DNA of 64,000 nucleotides from Paenibacillus radicis (ex Gao et al. 2016) (GCF_014641555.1 NZ_BMHY01000001.1:124001-188000), one strand, 5' to 3'; shown: positions 27,477-36,898, numbered from the stretch's first letter. The notes: generated from the sequence alone by a model not told the origin. Numbers and translations: made by a program.

Positions 27477-29093
27477 ATGGGGAAGCAAGATGATTGGAAA
27501 AACTGGACGCTAAGAGAGAAGGTCGGTCAGCTGTTCGTCTTCGGATTTCACGGGCATGAGCCTAGTGATGGAATCCGTCATCTTATCGAAACCTACGGCA
27601 TCGGAGGGACGATTTATTTTTCCCGCAACGTTGAGACAGCCAAGCAAGTACACGGATTGTCTCATTCGCTAATGCAGCTTGCTCAGCAAGCCGGCAAGCC
27701 GAATTTGCTCGTTGCAATAGACCAGGAGGGTGGCATGGTGGCCCGTCTTGTAGACGGTGTTACGCTAATGCCTGGCAACATGGCGTTAGGGGCGGCTGGC
27801 TCTGCGGAAGGAGCCGGTGAGACCGCACGCGTATGCGGAGAGGAGCTTCGGCTTCTAGGGGTGAACATGAATTATGCACCTTGTCTGGACGTCAATAACA
27901 ATCCGGACAATCCTGTTATAAATGTCCGGTCCTACAGCGACCGGTCAGATGTTGTAGCCGAGCTCGGCACTGCGGCTATGCTAGGGTATCAGGCTGCTCG
28001 CGTAGCCGCGACGGTCAAGCATTTTCCAGGGCATGGCGATACGGCTGTCGATTCCCATCACGCGCTGCCGGTCATAACTCATGGCCGGGACCGGCTGGAC
28101 GCCATTGAACTCAGGCCTTTCCGCGCAGCCATTGCGGCGGGCACAGCTGCCATTATGACAGCACATGTCGTGCTGCCGGCATTGGAGCCGTCCGGCAAAC
28201 CGTCTACGCTTTCGCACAGCGTATTGACCGGTTTACTGCGGGAAGAGCTTGGCTATGATGGCATTATCGTGACGGACTGTCTGGAGATGGACGCCATCGA
28301 CCGGTTTTACGGTCCTGAGAAGGGTGCGGTTGAAGCGATTTCTGCGGGTGCAGATATGGTGCTCGTCAGCCATACGTTCGAGAAGCAAGTAGCAGCGCTG
28401 GAGGCAGTGGTTGCCGCTGTAGAGAACGGAACGCTGTCTGAGGAGCGGATTGAGCAATCGCTCGCCCGCGTGATGAAGCTCAAGCAGGAGCTCGTTGTAG
28501 ACGAGCCGTTGGCCGCTTGGGAGCAAGCGGCAGCAGGCTTGGCGACAGAAGCCAATCGGGCGGTAGCGGTAAAATGGAGCGAGGCCTCGGTGACGCTTGT
28601 CAAAAACGAAGGCGGCTTGCTTCCATTGAAACGCGGCGCAAGCACACTTGTGCTTTGGCCGGACATTAAGCCGGTATCGGTAGCTGATGAAATCTTGTCC
28701 AGCGACGGCACCTTAGGCACCCACCTGCAGGGCCGGCTGGACAACTTGACGGAGCGGAGCATGAGCGGCAGCGATCCGCTTGCCGATCTGGAGTCGTTCG
28801 AGCAAATCGTCGTCGTGACGTATGATGCGACTAAGCATGAACTGGAAGCACGGAGCGCGCAGGAAGTCGTTGCCCGTGCAGGCGGCCGGACGGTGGCGGT
28901 ATCGGTACGCAATCCGCTTGACCTGAACGTCTATCCCCAAGTTGCAGCGTATGTAGCTGTCTATGAATGCCGTCCTTTGGCGTTGGCATCGGCAGCGAAG
29001 GTACTGACCGGCGAATTGAAGCCGATAGGGAAACTGCCCTTGGAACTGTCGGCGGCCTATCCATTTGGCTGGAGCGCAGTTAGTGACGAGTAA
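27477..29093 (+). CDS. nagZ: GH3 beta-N-acetylglucosaminidase (NagZ-like)
   Basis: A 538-residue glycoside hydrolase family 3 enzyme. The NagZ hallmark KHFPGHGDTAVDSHHALP near residues 180-197 provides the Asp-His catalytic pair, AIDQEGGMVARL binds the sugar, and the nucleophile is Asp267 in IIVTDCLEM. NagZ enzymes release N-acetylglucosamine from muropeptides or chito-oligosaccharides. The C-terminal ~180 residues form the second GH3 domain, as in Bacillus YbbD. There is no signal peptide, so it acts in the cytoplasm. GGAGG lies eight bases before the ATG, 41 bp after the regulator stop. Presence in this operon suggests the transporter imports N-acetylglucosamine-containing oligosaccharides. 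Confidence 0.9.
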   Translation: MGKQDDWKNWTLREKVGQLFVFGFHGHEPSDGIRHLIETYGIGGTIYFSRNVETAKQVHGLSHSLMQLAQQAGKPNLLVAIDQEGGMVARLVDGVTLMPGNMALGAAGSAEGAGETARVCGEELRLLGVNMNYAPCLDVNNNPDNPVINVRSYSDRSDVVAELGTAAMLGYQAARVAATVKHFPGHGDTAVDSHHALPVITHGRDRLDAIELRPFRAAIAAGTAAIMTAHVVLPALEPSGKPSTLSHSVLTGLLREELGYDGIIVTDCLEMDAIDRFYGPEKGAVEAISAGADMVLVSHTFEKQVAALEAVVAAVENGTLSEERIEQSLARVMKLKQELVVDEPLAAWEQAAAGLATEANRAVAVKWSEASVTLVKNEGGLLPLKRGASTLVLWPDIKPVSVADEILSSDGTLGTHLQGRLDNLTERSMSGSDPLADLESFEQIVVVTYDATKHELEARSAQEVVARAGGRTVAVSVRNPLDLNVYPQVAAYVAVYECRPLALASAAKVLTGELKPIGKLPLELSAAYPFGWSAVSDE

Positions 29094-29125
29094 CTAGGCA
29101 ATGAACAGCTGGAAATGACAAGCTC

Positions 29126-29180
29126 ACCCCTAAAGTATACCTCTTCGAGCAGCATGAAGGGCATCCTTTAGGGGTATTTT
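29126..29180 (+). terminator. Terminator of the transporter-nagZ operon
   Basis: Arms ACCCCTAAAG (29126-29135) and CTTTAGGGGT (29166-29175) enclose a 30-base loop and are followed by ATTTT. Confidence 0.7.
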
Positions 29181-29421
29181 GCATGGAATTTTATTGTTAT
29201 TATATTATCTATATTTTGTAAATTAAGATGTAATAAGTAATAATTTATACGAATTATGCCTTATTATTGGTGGAATTTGATCGTTCTTGCCCTTCTGGGA
29301 GGGTACAAGCTCGATTGCCAAATAGCCATAATTATATTACATTTACGATTGCTTCCAACCGTTGGCAACTATTATAGTTAGATAAAAAATATAGCAAGCT
29401 GGGAGAGAGAGAGTCTACCTT
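29181..29421. other. A/T-rich spacer upstream of the hybrid kinase
   Basis: The 328-bp gap after nagZ holds the terminator and then this A/T-rich segment, which presumably contains the promoter of the hybrid kinase gene. No clear -35/-10 pair, palindrome or small ORF was recognised. Confidence 0.4.
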
Positions 29422-32400
29422 ATGATGCTGCATCACCTCCGGGCGCAGGATAAAGCATCGCTTAGCGTGATCGTGCTGTTAAGTATCTTCCTGTTTTTTG
29501 TCGGTATCGTTAGCGATTCATCGAAGATAAAGGATACCCCTTCGCCGGTCAAAGGTTTTTTGGACTTGAAAGAATGGGATTTAGAGCAGGACGGAAGGGT
29601 ACCGCTCTCCGGAGAGTGGACTTTTTATTTCAGCTCGTCAAAGCCTCATGAGGTTTTTTTGAGTCCAACACCTGCTTGCGGTGAACACCTTTGTGTGCCG
29701 GAATTATGGAATCGTTACAGCTTTGAAGTTAATCCGTTCCGATATGTGACTTACGAACTCAAGGTGCAAATGGACGCTGTTCCTTCACCCCTGATCGGCT
29801 TGAGAATTCCTGCAATGCCGGTCCCCTATCAAGTTATGGCGGATGGTATGACTTTGGTCGATAACGGGGAAGAATTCGATCATAAAGAGCGGGCTATTGC
29901 GGCTTATTCATCACGAACCGTATACTTTAAACCAGCCTCCGAACAGTTCGATATTATTATGCAAGTATCTAACGGCTTGTTAGTGGGAGGGAAAGCGGGC
30001 TCCCCTATTGAGCTTGGAGGCAAGGTAGAGATGGCTTCACTGCGGGATAGGGAATTGGCGGGCATCATGTTTTTCATGGGGATTGCCATGATGCTTGGCT
30101 TATACAGCATAACCGTATATTTCTATAGGCGGGTCCAGCGGGCACATTTATATTTCGGTATCATCTGCCTGCTCGTCGCCATTCGGCTGCTTGTAGCCGA
30201 TCAACTATTCGTTCAGCAGCTATTTCCTCAGGTTACGAATCAGATTATCATGCTGCTGGAGTACATAACCTATTATGCCGGCATCACTTTTGCGGTTCTG
30301 TTCATGAAGCATCTGTTTCCTGGGGAGTTCAATGCTCTAGCAGTAAGAGCTTTGACCATCACCGGCTCCTGCTTTTCGTTATCTTTGCTGGTGCTCCCGG
30401 CAGCTGTCTATACGAAGGGACTTCCGCTGTTTCAAGGCATTACATTAATCATCTGCGTATATTTCGCTTATGGTCTTATTCTGGCCGTTTGCAGGCGCAA
30501 AGACGGGGCATGTCTGCAATTATATGGCATCATTCTTATTCTAGTCGGTTTCCTTCATGACTATTTGCTCCAGAAGGTGGACGTGCCCATCGACAGGCCG
30601 ATACTAACGATTGTGACACTTATACTCTTGTTGATTCAAGCTGCTGAGCTTGCCAGACGCCATTCCGAAGCCTATAAGACCTTAGATCGGGAGGATGAAC
30701 AGCAACATTCTTCCAATTGCCAGAAGGATGATTATCTGATGCATGCCTCGCAAGAACTCCAATTGCCTCTTCAAGGAATTATTAATATCTCGCAGTCCAT
30801 TCTGGATGGGCAATCCAGTCGAATGACAGATGAGCAGCTCCGCGGCATTCAGCTTATTTTGTCGATTTCCGGCAGACTGTCCACACAGATTAACGATCTG
30901 CTTGATTTCATAAACTTGAAGAACGAAACTTTGAATTTGCAAATCATCTCGCTTGATGTTAAAGCAGTAATTGAGTCTCATCTGCCTATTTTTTTGCGGC
31001 TTGTCGGTCACAAGCCTATTATATTAAAGACAGATTTCCCTGAAGCGCTGCCGCGGGTTGCTGCAGATGAAGCTCGTCTGCTGCAGATTGTGTACAATCT
31101 CGTAACCAACGCCATCCAATTTACGGAGCAAGGCCAGATATTGATCTTGGCCCGCGAGGAAGAAGGGTTTGTCCGAATTGTAATCCGGGATACAGGGATT
31201 CCATTGGAGGAGAGCGATCTTTCGGGCGCGAGTCTGGAGCCTTGCTGCCAACCGGAACAAATGGATGAGGGAGGCGGATTAGGGTTCACGGTTATGAAAT
31301 TGCTCGTTGAGCTGCATGGCGGTGAACTATCAATCCGCTCTATCGTTGGGGAAGGCTCTGAAAGTTCCTTCACGCTCCCGATCAGCGCCGAGCAGGACGA
31401 AGCGGCGTACCTGTTCACTGATCTGCATGAAGATAACAGCCAATTGCTTGCCGTTGAGCGCGTGAACGCTGTTCAGCCTGTCATCGAAGACAGATGGAAT
31501 GGCAATGCGCCTGTTATTCTGACTGTCGACGACGATTTGCTCAGTCAGCAGACAGTCAGGCAAATCCTGCAAAACGAGCGCTACCGGCTCGTATTTGCTT
31601 TCAACGCGCATGAAGCGCTTCGATATTTGAATGAATCGAACTTTATCGATCTCGTACTGCTGGATGTTACGATATCAGGCATGTCGGCCTATGAGCTTAT
31701 CCGGCATATACGAGATAAATATTCGACCAGAGAGCTGCCTATCGTACTCGTTACGGCCAAGAAAGAGCAGGAGGACCTGCTCGCGGGCTATGCTTCAGGA
31801 GCCAATGATTTTTTGATTAAGCCTTACTTTGCTAATGAATTGCGGGCGCGAGTCAAAACGCTCTTGGATTTAAAGCGGTCAAATGATGCGGCCGCCGCGT
31901 CGGAGACAGCTTTTTTGCAAGCGCAGATCAAGCCTCATTTTTTATACAATACGTTAAACACGATTTTGGCCCTTTCGCTCGATGAACCGCAGCAGGCACA
32001 TGATGTATTGACCCGATTAAGCCAATATTTGCAAAGAAGTTTTGCATTTAACGATAAAAGCAGGTATGTAAGCTTAAGTGACGAAATGGAGTTGGTCAAA
32101 TCCTATTTGTACATAGAGCGGGTCAGATACGGTGAGCGGCTCAGCATCACTTACCAGATTGACGAAGCCTTGAACCTGCCAATCCCTCCATTCATCATTC
32201 AGCCGCTGGTTGAAAATGCGGTTCGCCACGGCGTTATGAAACGGAAAGAGGGAGGGAATGTGACGATATCGATTCGAGCCATGGGGGAGGAGATTATGAT
32301 CATGGTTAGAGATGATGGAGTCGGCATTGATCCTTCCCGCATGGCTACGCTGCTCGATGAAAGTCCAGGCGGGCAGCGGGGGTTGGCTCTAGTTAATATT

Positions 32401-32547
32401 CATCGACGTTTGCTGCAAGAGTATGGCAGGGGGATTGAATTGAAAAGCGAGCCGGGTGCCGGGACGCAGATCATCATATGGCTGCCGGAATCGAAGGGAA
32501 ATGCCGAAGGAGTGGAAATCAAGGGTGATTTAAGAAGGTGGATGTGA
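29422..32547 (+). CDS. Hybrid sensor kinase: 7TM-DISM, degenerate transmitter, receiver, LytS-type kinase
   Basis: A 1041-residue protein. Order: N-terminal helix, extracellular DISM-like beta domain (~45-205), seven membrane segments (~210-410), a HisKA/ATPase-like transmitter (~430-660), a receiver (~690-815) with Asp748 in LLDVTISGM, then His_kinase (His839 in QAQIKPHFLYNTL) and a second ATPase domain with LVENAVRHG and DDGVGI. In the first transmitter the phosphoacceptor His is Gln444 (ASQELQLPLQG where SHELRTPL is usual) and the DxGxG box reads DTGIP, so it is probably not a working kinase. The C-terminal kinase looks intact. The gene overlaps or abuts the next regulator gene. Signal unknown; 7TM-DISM domains often sense carbohydrates. 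Confidence 0.88.
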   Translation: MMLHHLRAQDKASLSVIVLLSIFLFFVGIVSDSSKIKDTPSPVKGFLDLKEWDLEQDGRVPLSGEWTFYFSSSKPHEVFLSPTPACGEHLCVPELWNRYSFEVNPFRYVTYELKVQMDAVPSPLIGLRIPAMPVPYQVMADGMTLVDNGEEFDHKERAIAAYSSRTVYFKPASEQFDIIMQVSNGLLVGGKAGSPIELGGKVEMASLRDRELAGIMFFMGIAMMLGLYSITVYFYRRVQRAHLYFGIICLLVAIRLLVADQLFVQQLFPQVTNQIIMLLEYITYYAGITFAVLFMKHLFPGEFNALAVRALTITGSCFSLSLLVLPAAVYTKGLPLFQGITLIICVYFAYGLILAVCRRKDGACLQLYGIILILVGFLHDYLLQKVDVPIDRPILTIVTLILLLIQAAELARRHSEAYKTLDREDEQQHSSNCQKDDYLMHASQELQLPLQGIINISQSILDGQSSRMTDEQLRGIQLILSISGRLSTQINDLLDFINLKNETLNLQIISLDVKAVIESHLPIFLRLVGHKPIILKTDFPEALPRVAADEARLLQIVYNLVTNAIQFTEQGQILILAREEEGFVRIVIRDTGIPLEESDLSGASLEPCCQPEQMDEGGGLGFTVMKLLVELHGGELSIRSIVGEGSESSFTLPISAEQDEAAYLFTDLHEDNSQLLAVERVNAVQPVIEDRWNGNAPVILTVDDDLLSQQTVRQILQNERYRLVFAFNAHEALRYLNESNFIDLVLLDVTISGMSAYELIRHIRDKYSTRELPIVLVTAKKEQEDLLAGYASGANDFLIKPYFANELRARVKTLLDLKRSNDAAAASETAFLQAQIKPHFLYNTLNTILALSLDEPQQAHDVLTRLSQYLQRSFAFNDKSRYVSLSDEMELVKSYLYIERVRYGERLSITYQIDEALNLPIPPFIIQPLVENAVRHGVMKRKEGGNVTISIRAMGEEIMIMVRDDGVGIDPSRMATLLDESPGGQRGLALVNIHRRLLQEYGRGIELKSEPGAGTQIIIWLPESKGNAEGVEIKGDLRRWM

Positions 32548-32549
32548 AG

Positions 32550-33710
32550 ATGTATAGCAATCATATGATCAGAATAGGGGTTGTAGATGACGAACCTCCA
32601 GCGTTAAAGCGTATTAGCCGGCTGTTGGGTGAATTTCCGAATGTTGTAATCGCAGGCATGTACACGGATCCCGAGGAGCTTTTGGAGCACACGATTGCGG
32701 GGCAGTTTGATCTTGTGCTTCTGGATATGGAAATGCCGGAATTGCACGGTCTTGAACTGGCAAAGGAAATATATCGTCTTTATCCGACGGTCTATATAGC
32801 ATTCATAACCGCTTACGAGCAATTTGCTCAGCCTGCCTACGACGTAGAAGCGATTGATTACATCATGAAACCGGTGCTGGAGGAAAATTTAACCCGTACG
32901 ATTCGGAGATATATGCAGCGTAAGAGACAGAGTCAGGCTCAGACTCAAGATCATAGTCAGGAAAAGCCTGCGGTTTTGCCGGCTTCTTTTCGCTGCTTCG
33001 GCTGGTTCACTGTAACGACGGAACAACAGGAAATGATCCGGTTCCGAAATTCAAAATCGCGAGAGCTGCTCGCTTTTCTCCATTCGCATGGCGGTGATCC
33101 TGTTAGCAAAAGCAAAATCATCGAGGCGTTATGGCCGGGACGGGATAATGAAAAAGCGCTTGTGACCTTGCATACGACCGTGTATCAGCTTCGGAAAGAC
33201 ATGGAAGTGTATGGCTTGAAAGAAGTCATCGCACAGGAAAAAGGAGAAGGAGGAAGCTATCGGCTTCGCTTGCCGCCTATGTACGATGAGCTAAGCCAAT
33301 TCCGGCAGTTAAGCGAAAGCTTTTGGAGGAATGGCCGTGTGGAGGATGCCCATCAAGGCATTAAACTTTACCAGGAAGGCTTGTGGAAAGAGCATGATTG
33401 GGAATGGGCGGTCAAGCTAAAATGGGAGACGGAAACAAGCTATCACAGTCTGTTGGAAGGCGCAATTGAGTATGAACTGGCGCAAGAAAGGTACCGCGAG
33501 GCGATTCCCTATCTGATGCTGAAAGCAGGGACCAATCCTTACCATGAGGAACTGCAGGGAAAGATCATCGCTTCGTTCCTGCTGGCTGAGGACAACGAGG
33601 GAGCTCTGAACCATTTCATTCGAACCTTGCAGTTGTTCAAAAGTGATTTAGGGATAGGCCTAATGTTTTCGTTTGATCAGATAACAAGAGATCCGAAGGC
33701 CTATTTATAA
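32550..33710 (+). CDS. Response regulator with SARP-type (BTAD) output
   Basis: A 386-residue regulator. Receiver with VVDDEP, phosphoacceptor Asp59 in LLDMEMPELHG, and Lys in IMKPVL. After a Gln/Ser-rich linker comes a winged-helix DNA-binding domain (ALWPGRDNEKALVTLHTTVY, LRKDME) and a helical BTAD domain to the end, the SARP layout. ATG at 32550 fits AAGGTGG eight bases upstream; GTG codons at 32538 and 32544 overlapping the kinase stop are alternatives. Phosphorylation by the intact C-terminal kinase of the hybrid protein upstream is likely. Targets are unknown. Confidence 0.9.
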   Translation: MYSNHMIRIGVVDDEPPALKRISRLLGEFPNVVIAGMYTDPEELLEHTIAGQFDLVLLDMEMPELHGLELAKEIYRLYPTVYIAFITAYEQFAQPAYDVEAIDYIMKPVLEENLTRTIRRYMQRKRQSQAQTQDHSQEKPAVLPASFRCFGWFTVTTEQQEMIRFRNSKSRELLAFLHSHGGDPVSKSKIIEALWPGRDNEKALVTLHTTVYQLRKDMEVYGLKEVIAQEKGEGGSYRLRLPPMYDELSQFRQLSESFWRNGRVEDAHQGIKLYQEGLWKEHDWEWAVKLKWETETSYHSLLEGAIEYELAQERYREAIPYLMLKAGTNPYHEELQGKIIASFLLAEDNEGALNHFIRTLQLFKSDLGIGLMFSFDQITRDPKAYL

Positions 33711-33720
33711 CGGTTTTTTT

Positions 33721-33754
33721 AACAGCCTGGCGCAAGCATCAGGCTGTTTTTTGT
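33721..33754 (+). terminator. Terminator of the hybrid kinase/SARP operon
   Basis: AACAGCCTG and CAGGCTGTT arms with a ten-base loop, followed by a T run. Confidence 0.85.
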
Positions 33755-33822
33755 GTTTTTTCAGTTATCTTTCAGTCCCGATTCGTATAATGAAGAACAA
33801 GTGTTGTCGATTAGTGGCGAAT

Positions 33823-33853
33823 TGAATTATTGAATTATTGAATTATTGAATTA
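33823..33853 (+). repeat. 8-bp tandem repeat in the sda leader
   Basis: TGAATTAT is repeated almost four times in a row between a TATAAT (33786-33791) and the ribosome site of the Sda-like gene. Copy number could change by slippage and alter the leader. Confidence 0.7.
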
Positions 33854-33869
33854 ATCCATAGGAGTCGAT

Positions 33870-34052
33870 TTGCAGGTGGGGAAATTTCAGCCGAATCAGA
33901 GCAATTGGAGCGGCATGTCGGATGAGAATTTAATTTCTTGTTACAACGAGGCGTTGGCGGCAAAGTGCGATGCGGATTTTATTGAGATCCTGCTCTGCGT
34001 AATGCGGGGCCGTGGATTGAAAGTTGATTATCCGTCGGAAGAAGTAAAGTAA
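33870..34052 (+). CDS. sda: Sda-like sporulation histidine kinase inhibitor
   Basis: A 60-residue ORF from TTG (AGGAG five bases upstream), or 45 residues from the ATG at 33915, which gives almost exactly the length of Bacillus Sda. The core SDENLISCYNEALAAKCDAD, followed by FIE and a C-terminal RGRGL, matches the Sda helical hairpin (SDELLIESY, DFIELIE, RRSL). Sda binds the sporulation kinase dimerisation domain and blocks phosphate flow to Spo0A when DNA replication is disturbed. The 15 extra residues from the TTG start are not typical, so the true start is open. Cys replaces the usual Leu/Asn at two positions. It lies upstream of a chemotaxis-type operon. Confidence 0.7.
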   Translation: MQVGKFQPNQSNWSGMSDENLISCYNEALAAKCDADFIEILLCVMRGRGLKVDYPSEEVK

Positions 34053-34225
34053 ACCCTATTGTCCTGAATAGAGACGAAAATTCGCTCATGCGCCGTTGCA
34101 AATGGCGTTTGGCCAGCACTCATAAATAGCAAGTCATCATGAGATAAACCGAAAATAGAGAAGACGAACGTAACGAACTTAGTCGAGCTGCGACACGCAG
34201 GCATCCAGAATGAGGAGGAGATTTA

Positions 34226-34648
34226 GTGTCAGCCCCTATGCGGTATGTGCAATTCGGAATCGGCGGAGAGAGCTACGCCATTCCGATCCAAGAAGTGAGC
34301 GAAATTATTCGTGTTCAGGCGATAACGGCTATTCCGGCCGGCCGCGAGGACATGATCGGCGTTATCGAGCTCAGAGAAAAGGTTGTTCCGATCATCAGCT
34401 TGCGAAAAGCCTTTGGTCTGCCGGATGTGCCGCCGATGAAGCAAGCGAGAATTGTTGTGGTTCGTAGAGGGATGGAACATATAGGCATAGTCGTAGATTG
34501 CGTATACAAAATTGCAAACGTAAGCGGCATAACGGCATCACCAGAACGTTTTGGAAGACGAAACGGACATTACTTAAGCGGGATGTGCCTGACCGATATG
34601 GGGATGGTTGCTTTATTGGACATGGACAGGCTGCTGCTGCATGGTTAG
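34226..34648 (+). CDS. cheW: CheW-like chemotaxis coupling protein
   Basis: A 140-residue CheW domain protein from GTG with GAGGAGGAG upstream. Features: YVQFGIGGESYAIPIQEVSE, then IPAGREDMIGVIELREKVVP and IISLRKAFGL, the usual CheW double-barrel strands. CheW links chemoreceptors to CheA at the membrane. It is the first gene of a three-gene unit with a CheA-P3-like protein and a chemoreceptor, apart from the main chemotaxis genes, so it may serve a dedicated signalling array. The 173-bp spacer before it has no recognised riboswitch. Confidence 0.92.
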   Translation: MSAPMRYVQFGIGGESYAIPIQEVSEIIRVQAITAIPAGREDMIGVIELREKVVPIISLRKAFGLPDVPPMKQARIVVVRRGMEHIGIVVDCVYKIANVSGITASPERFGRRNGHYLSGMCLTDMGMVALLDMDRLLLHG

Positions 34649-34659
34649 GAGGCCCGCAG

Positions 34660-35256
34660 GTGATTAGTCGAAACGAGTTGAAAGAGGAGCACATGAGCCG
34701 CGAGAGCCATACAGCCATTGTAAGCGGCGAGAGACTAAAGCGGCATGTGAAGCTGTTGGGCGAAATGATGATGGATCAAGCGAGATTGCATCAGGCAGCC
34801 AGAATGGTGAACAGCAGGAAAAGTCAGCTCGAAACGATCGGGCACGCTGAAGGCATGGATTATTTAACCGAAGTGACGGCTGACTTTCACCAGCAAGCGA
34901 GAAAGCTGAGAATGATGACGCCGGACCAGTTAATGCACAGTTATCCGCGGATCGTCGATGATTTATCTCATGCTTTTGGCGGGGGGGCTGGTATAGAAGA
35001 GGAGGAGCTATCGGCCTTGGATCGTTCTCTCATCGAGGATATCGGGGCATCGATTAACCAGTTGATCCGTATGGGAGCCAATTTCAACAGGGAAACACAA
35101 ACGTTTCAATACGTTGGAGCAAGTCCGGAAGCTGGCGCAGCTTCGAAAAGGTATGACGGCATCGTGGCGGTACCGTCCCCTATGGCTTCATCAATAGATA
35201 AACGCACATATTTGACATACGAGCCGAGACTGCATGAAAAACAACATGCGGAGTAA
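34660..35256 (+). CDS. Stand-alone CheA dimerisation (P3)-like protein
   Basis: A 198-residue protein from GTG at 34660 (AGGAGG seven bases upstream, overlapping the cheW stop). It has no HPt domain and no full ATPase domain. Residues 23-50 (GERLKRHVKLLGEMMMDQAR) match the first P3 helix of CheA (VERLDxLMNLVGELVIxxxR), residues 67-106 match the second (KLRMMTPDQLMHSYPRIVDD against KLRMVPVEQVFNRFPRMVRD), and residues 117-137 match the start of P4 (ALDRSLIEDIG, QLIR), but the N-box Asn that binds ATP is replaced (RMG). The last ~55 residues are unassigned. It cannot be a kinase; I infer a dimer that joins or caps a CheA/CheW/receptor array. This reading is from memory of CheA sequences, not a search. 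Confidence 0.7.
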   Translation: MISRNELKEEHMSRESHTAIVSGERLKRHVKLLGEMMMDQARLHQAARMVNSRKSQLETIGHAEGMDYLTEVTADFHQQARKLRMMTPDQLMHSYPRIVDDLSHAFGGGAGIEEEELSALDRSLIEDIGASINQLIRMGANFNRETQTFQYVGASPEAGAASKRYDGIVAVPSPMASSIDKRTYLTYEPRLHEKQHAE

Positions 35257-35280
35257 GGGGAAACGGGGAGGAATACGAAG

Positions 35281-36873
35281 GTGAGCTGGTTTATCAACCG
35301 TCGGATCGGCACAAAATTGTTAGTCGTTTTTACACTGTTCGGGATTATACTGACAGCTATCGGGGGATTTGGGCTTTTCAACTTATATCGATTGAATGAC
35401 AGCCAGATGAACATGTACACCAACAATCTTATCGCTGTAGATGAGGCCCATAAGGCCCAAAGCGATTACGCCCATCTAAGAATATATATCCGGAATATGT
35501 ATATGTCGACGGATGAAGCGGAGCGGGAGCAGGTGCTGCAGGAAATTCATATGACCAAGGCGGAGCTGTTAAAAGATATCGAGAGCTACAGGTCGGTTAA
35601 TCTCAGCAAAGCAGCGCTAGAGGCGATTGCGCCATTCGAGGATGCTTGGTCAACCTATTCGACCTTGTTTGATACGGCTGTCAATTACAATCTCGCAGGC
35701 GACAATGAACGGATGAAAAAGCTTATTGACGGCGAGTTGAAGTCTAAGGGCGAAGTGCTGCGCGAAATTTTACAGGAAAATGTGGAATTAAACGTAGCGG
35801 CGGCTGAGGAATCGTATAAAAAAGGACAAGCGCTATTCTCCTCTGCATTCGTCATTACTGTTACCGTCATCGTACTGGGCATTGCAATCTGCATAGCGCT
35901 TGGCATTATTATTACGAGATTAATTGCGAAGCCGCTCTCCCGCATCGTCAATCTTGCCAATAAAGTGGCGGAGGGAGATTTACGGGAGAAAGCTGAGCTT
36001 CAGTCCAAGGATGAAGTGGGCGTGTTGGCGAAGGCGTTCAATGAAATGATCGAGCGGCTGAACCAGACGGTGGGAAGCATTATTAATTCCTCTCATAACG
36101 TCGCATCAGCTGCGGAGCAAATCTCGGCAAGCACACAGGAGATGGCGGGAAGCAATACGAACCAGGCCCACGCCGCCCAAACGATACATGCATTATTCGG
36201 TGAGCTGACCAATGCGATTCAGGCGGTTGCCCGCAGCACGGAAAGCGCCTCTGAACTATCGGACTCTGCTATTGGCGTTGCCCGGGAAGGCAGATTGATC
36301 ATCGATTCGTCAGTCAGAAGCATGAGCGGCGTTCGTGAGCAAATGTCGCAGCTGGAGCAGGATTCGCATCAGATCGGCGATATTATTGAGGTCATTGAGG
36401 AAATTGCAGACCAGACCAACTTGCTTGCGCTTAACGCTGCTATTGAAGCGGCTCGTGCGGGAGAGCAAGGGAGAGGCTTCACTGTTGTAGCTGACGAGGT
36501 GCGCAAGCTGGCGGAGCGCAGCGGAACGGCAACGAAGCAAATTACAGCTATTATTAAAGGCATGCAGGAAAATACAAAACGAAGCGTAGTTGCCGTTGAG
36601 GAGAGCGCTACCCTGTCCAATCAAACGGGAGATGCTTTTGAGCAAATTGTGCGGATGGTGAACGAAACGGGACAGCGAATTACGGAAATTGCCGCAGCCA
36701 GCGAAGAGCAGGCGGCGCAAGCCGAGAACGTGCTGGTGACCGTGGAGGAGATTTCGGCGGCTACGGAAGAAGCGGCTGCCGGCAGTCAGGAGACTGCGGC
36801 TACCGCACAATCGCTGGCGCAATTGGCTGACGATCTGCAGCATTCGGTATCGGCCTTCAAAACGGCGAGTTAA
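35281..36873 (+). CDS. Methyl-accepting chemotaxis protein (4HB-MCP type)
   Basis: A 530-residue transmembrane chemoreceptor. First membrane helix ~12-34, a four-helix-bundle sensor ~35-180 with [13 protein letters not shown], second helix ~185-212, HAMP ~212-265, then the long coiled-coil signalling domain with the hairpin tip [20 protein letters not shown] near residues 375-395. The ligand is not predictable. GTG start with GGGGAGGAA upstream, 24 bp after the P3-like gene, so it belongs to the same operon as cheW. Confidence 0.93.
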   Translation: MSWFINRRIGTKLLVVFTLFGIILTAIGGFGLFNLYRLNDSQMNMYTNNLIAVDEAHKAQSDYAHLRIYIRNMYMSTDEAEREQVLQEIHMTKAELLKDIESYRSVNLSKAALEAIAPFEDAWSTYSTLFDTAVNYNLAGDNERMKKLIDGELKSKGEVLREILQENVELNVAAAEESYKKGQALFSSAFVITVTVIVLGIAICIALGIIITRLIAKPLSRIVNLANKVAEGDLREKAELQSKDEVGVLAKAFNEMIERLNQTVGSIINSSHNVASAAEQISASTQEMAGSNTNQAHAAQTIHALFGELTNAIQAVARSTESASELSDSAIGVAREGRLIIDSSVRSMSGVREQMSQLEQDSHQIGDIIEVIEEIADQTNLLALNAAIEAARAGEQGRGFTVVADEVRKLAERSGTATKQITAIIKGMQENTKRSVVAVEESATLSNQTGDAFEQIVRMVNETGQRITEIAAASEEQAAQAENVLVTVEEISAATEEAAAGSQETAATAQSLAQLADDLQHSVSAFKTAS

Positions 36874-36898
36874 TGGATTGAATACCTTTTATAGAAGA

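Noticed and set aside
34053..34225. c-di-GMP riboswitch before cheW
   Set aside because: A CGCC...GGCG hairpin and GCAAA word are present, but the conserved GEMM core and the second helix were not found.
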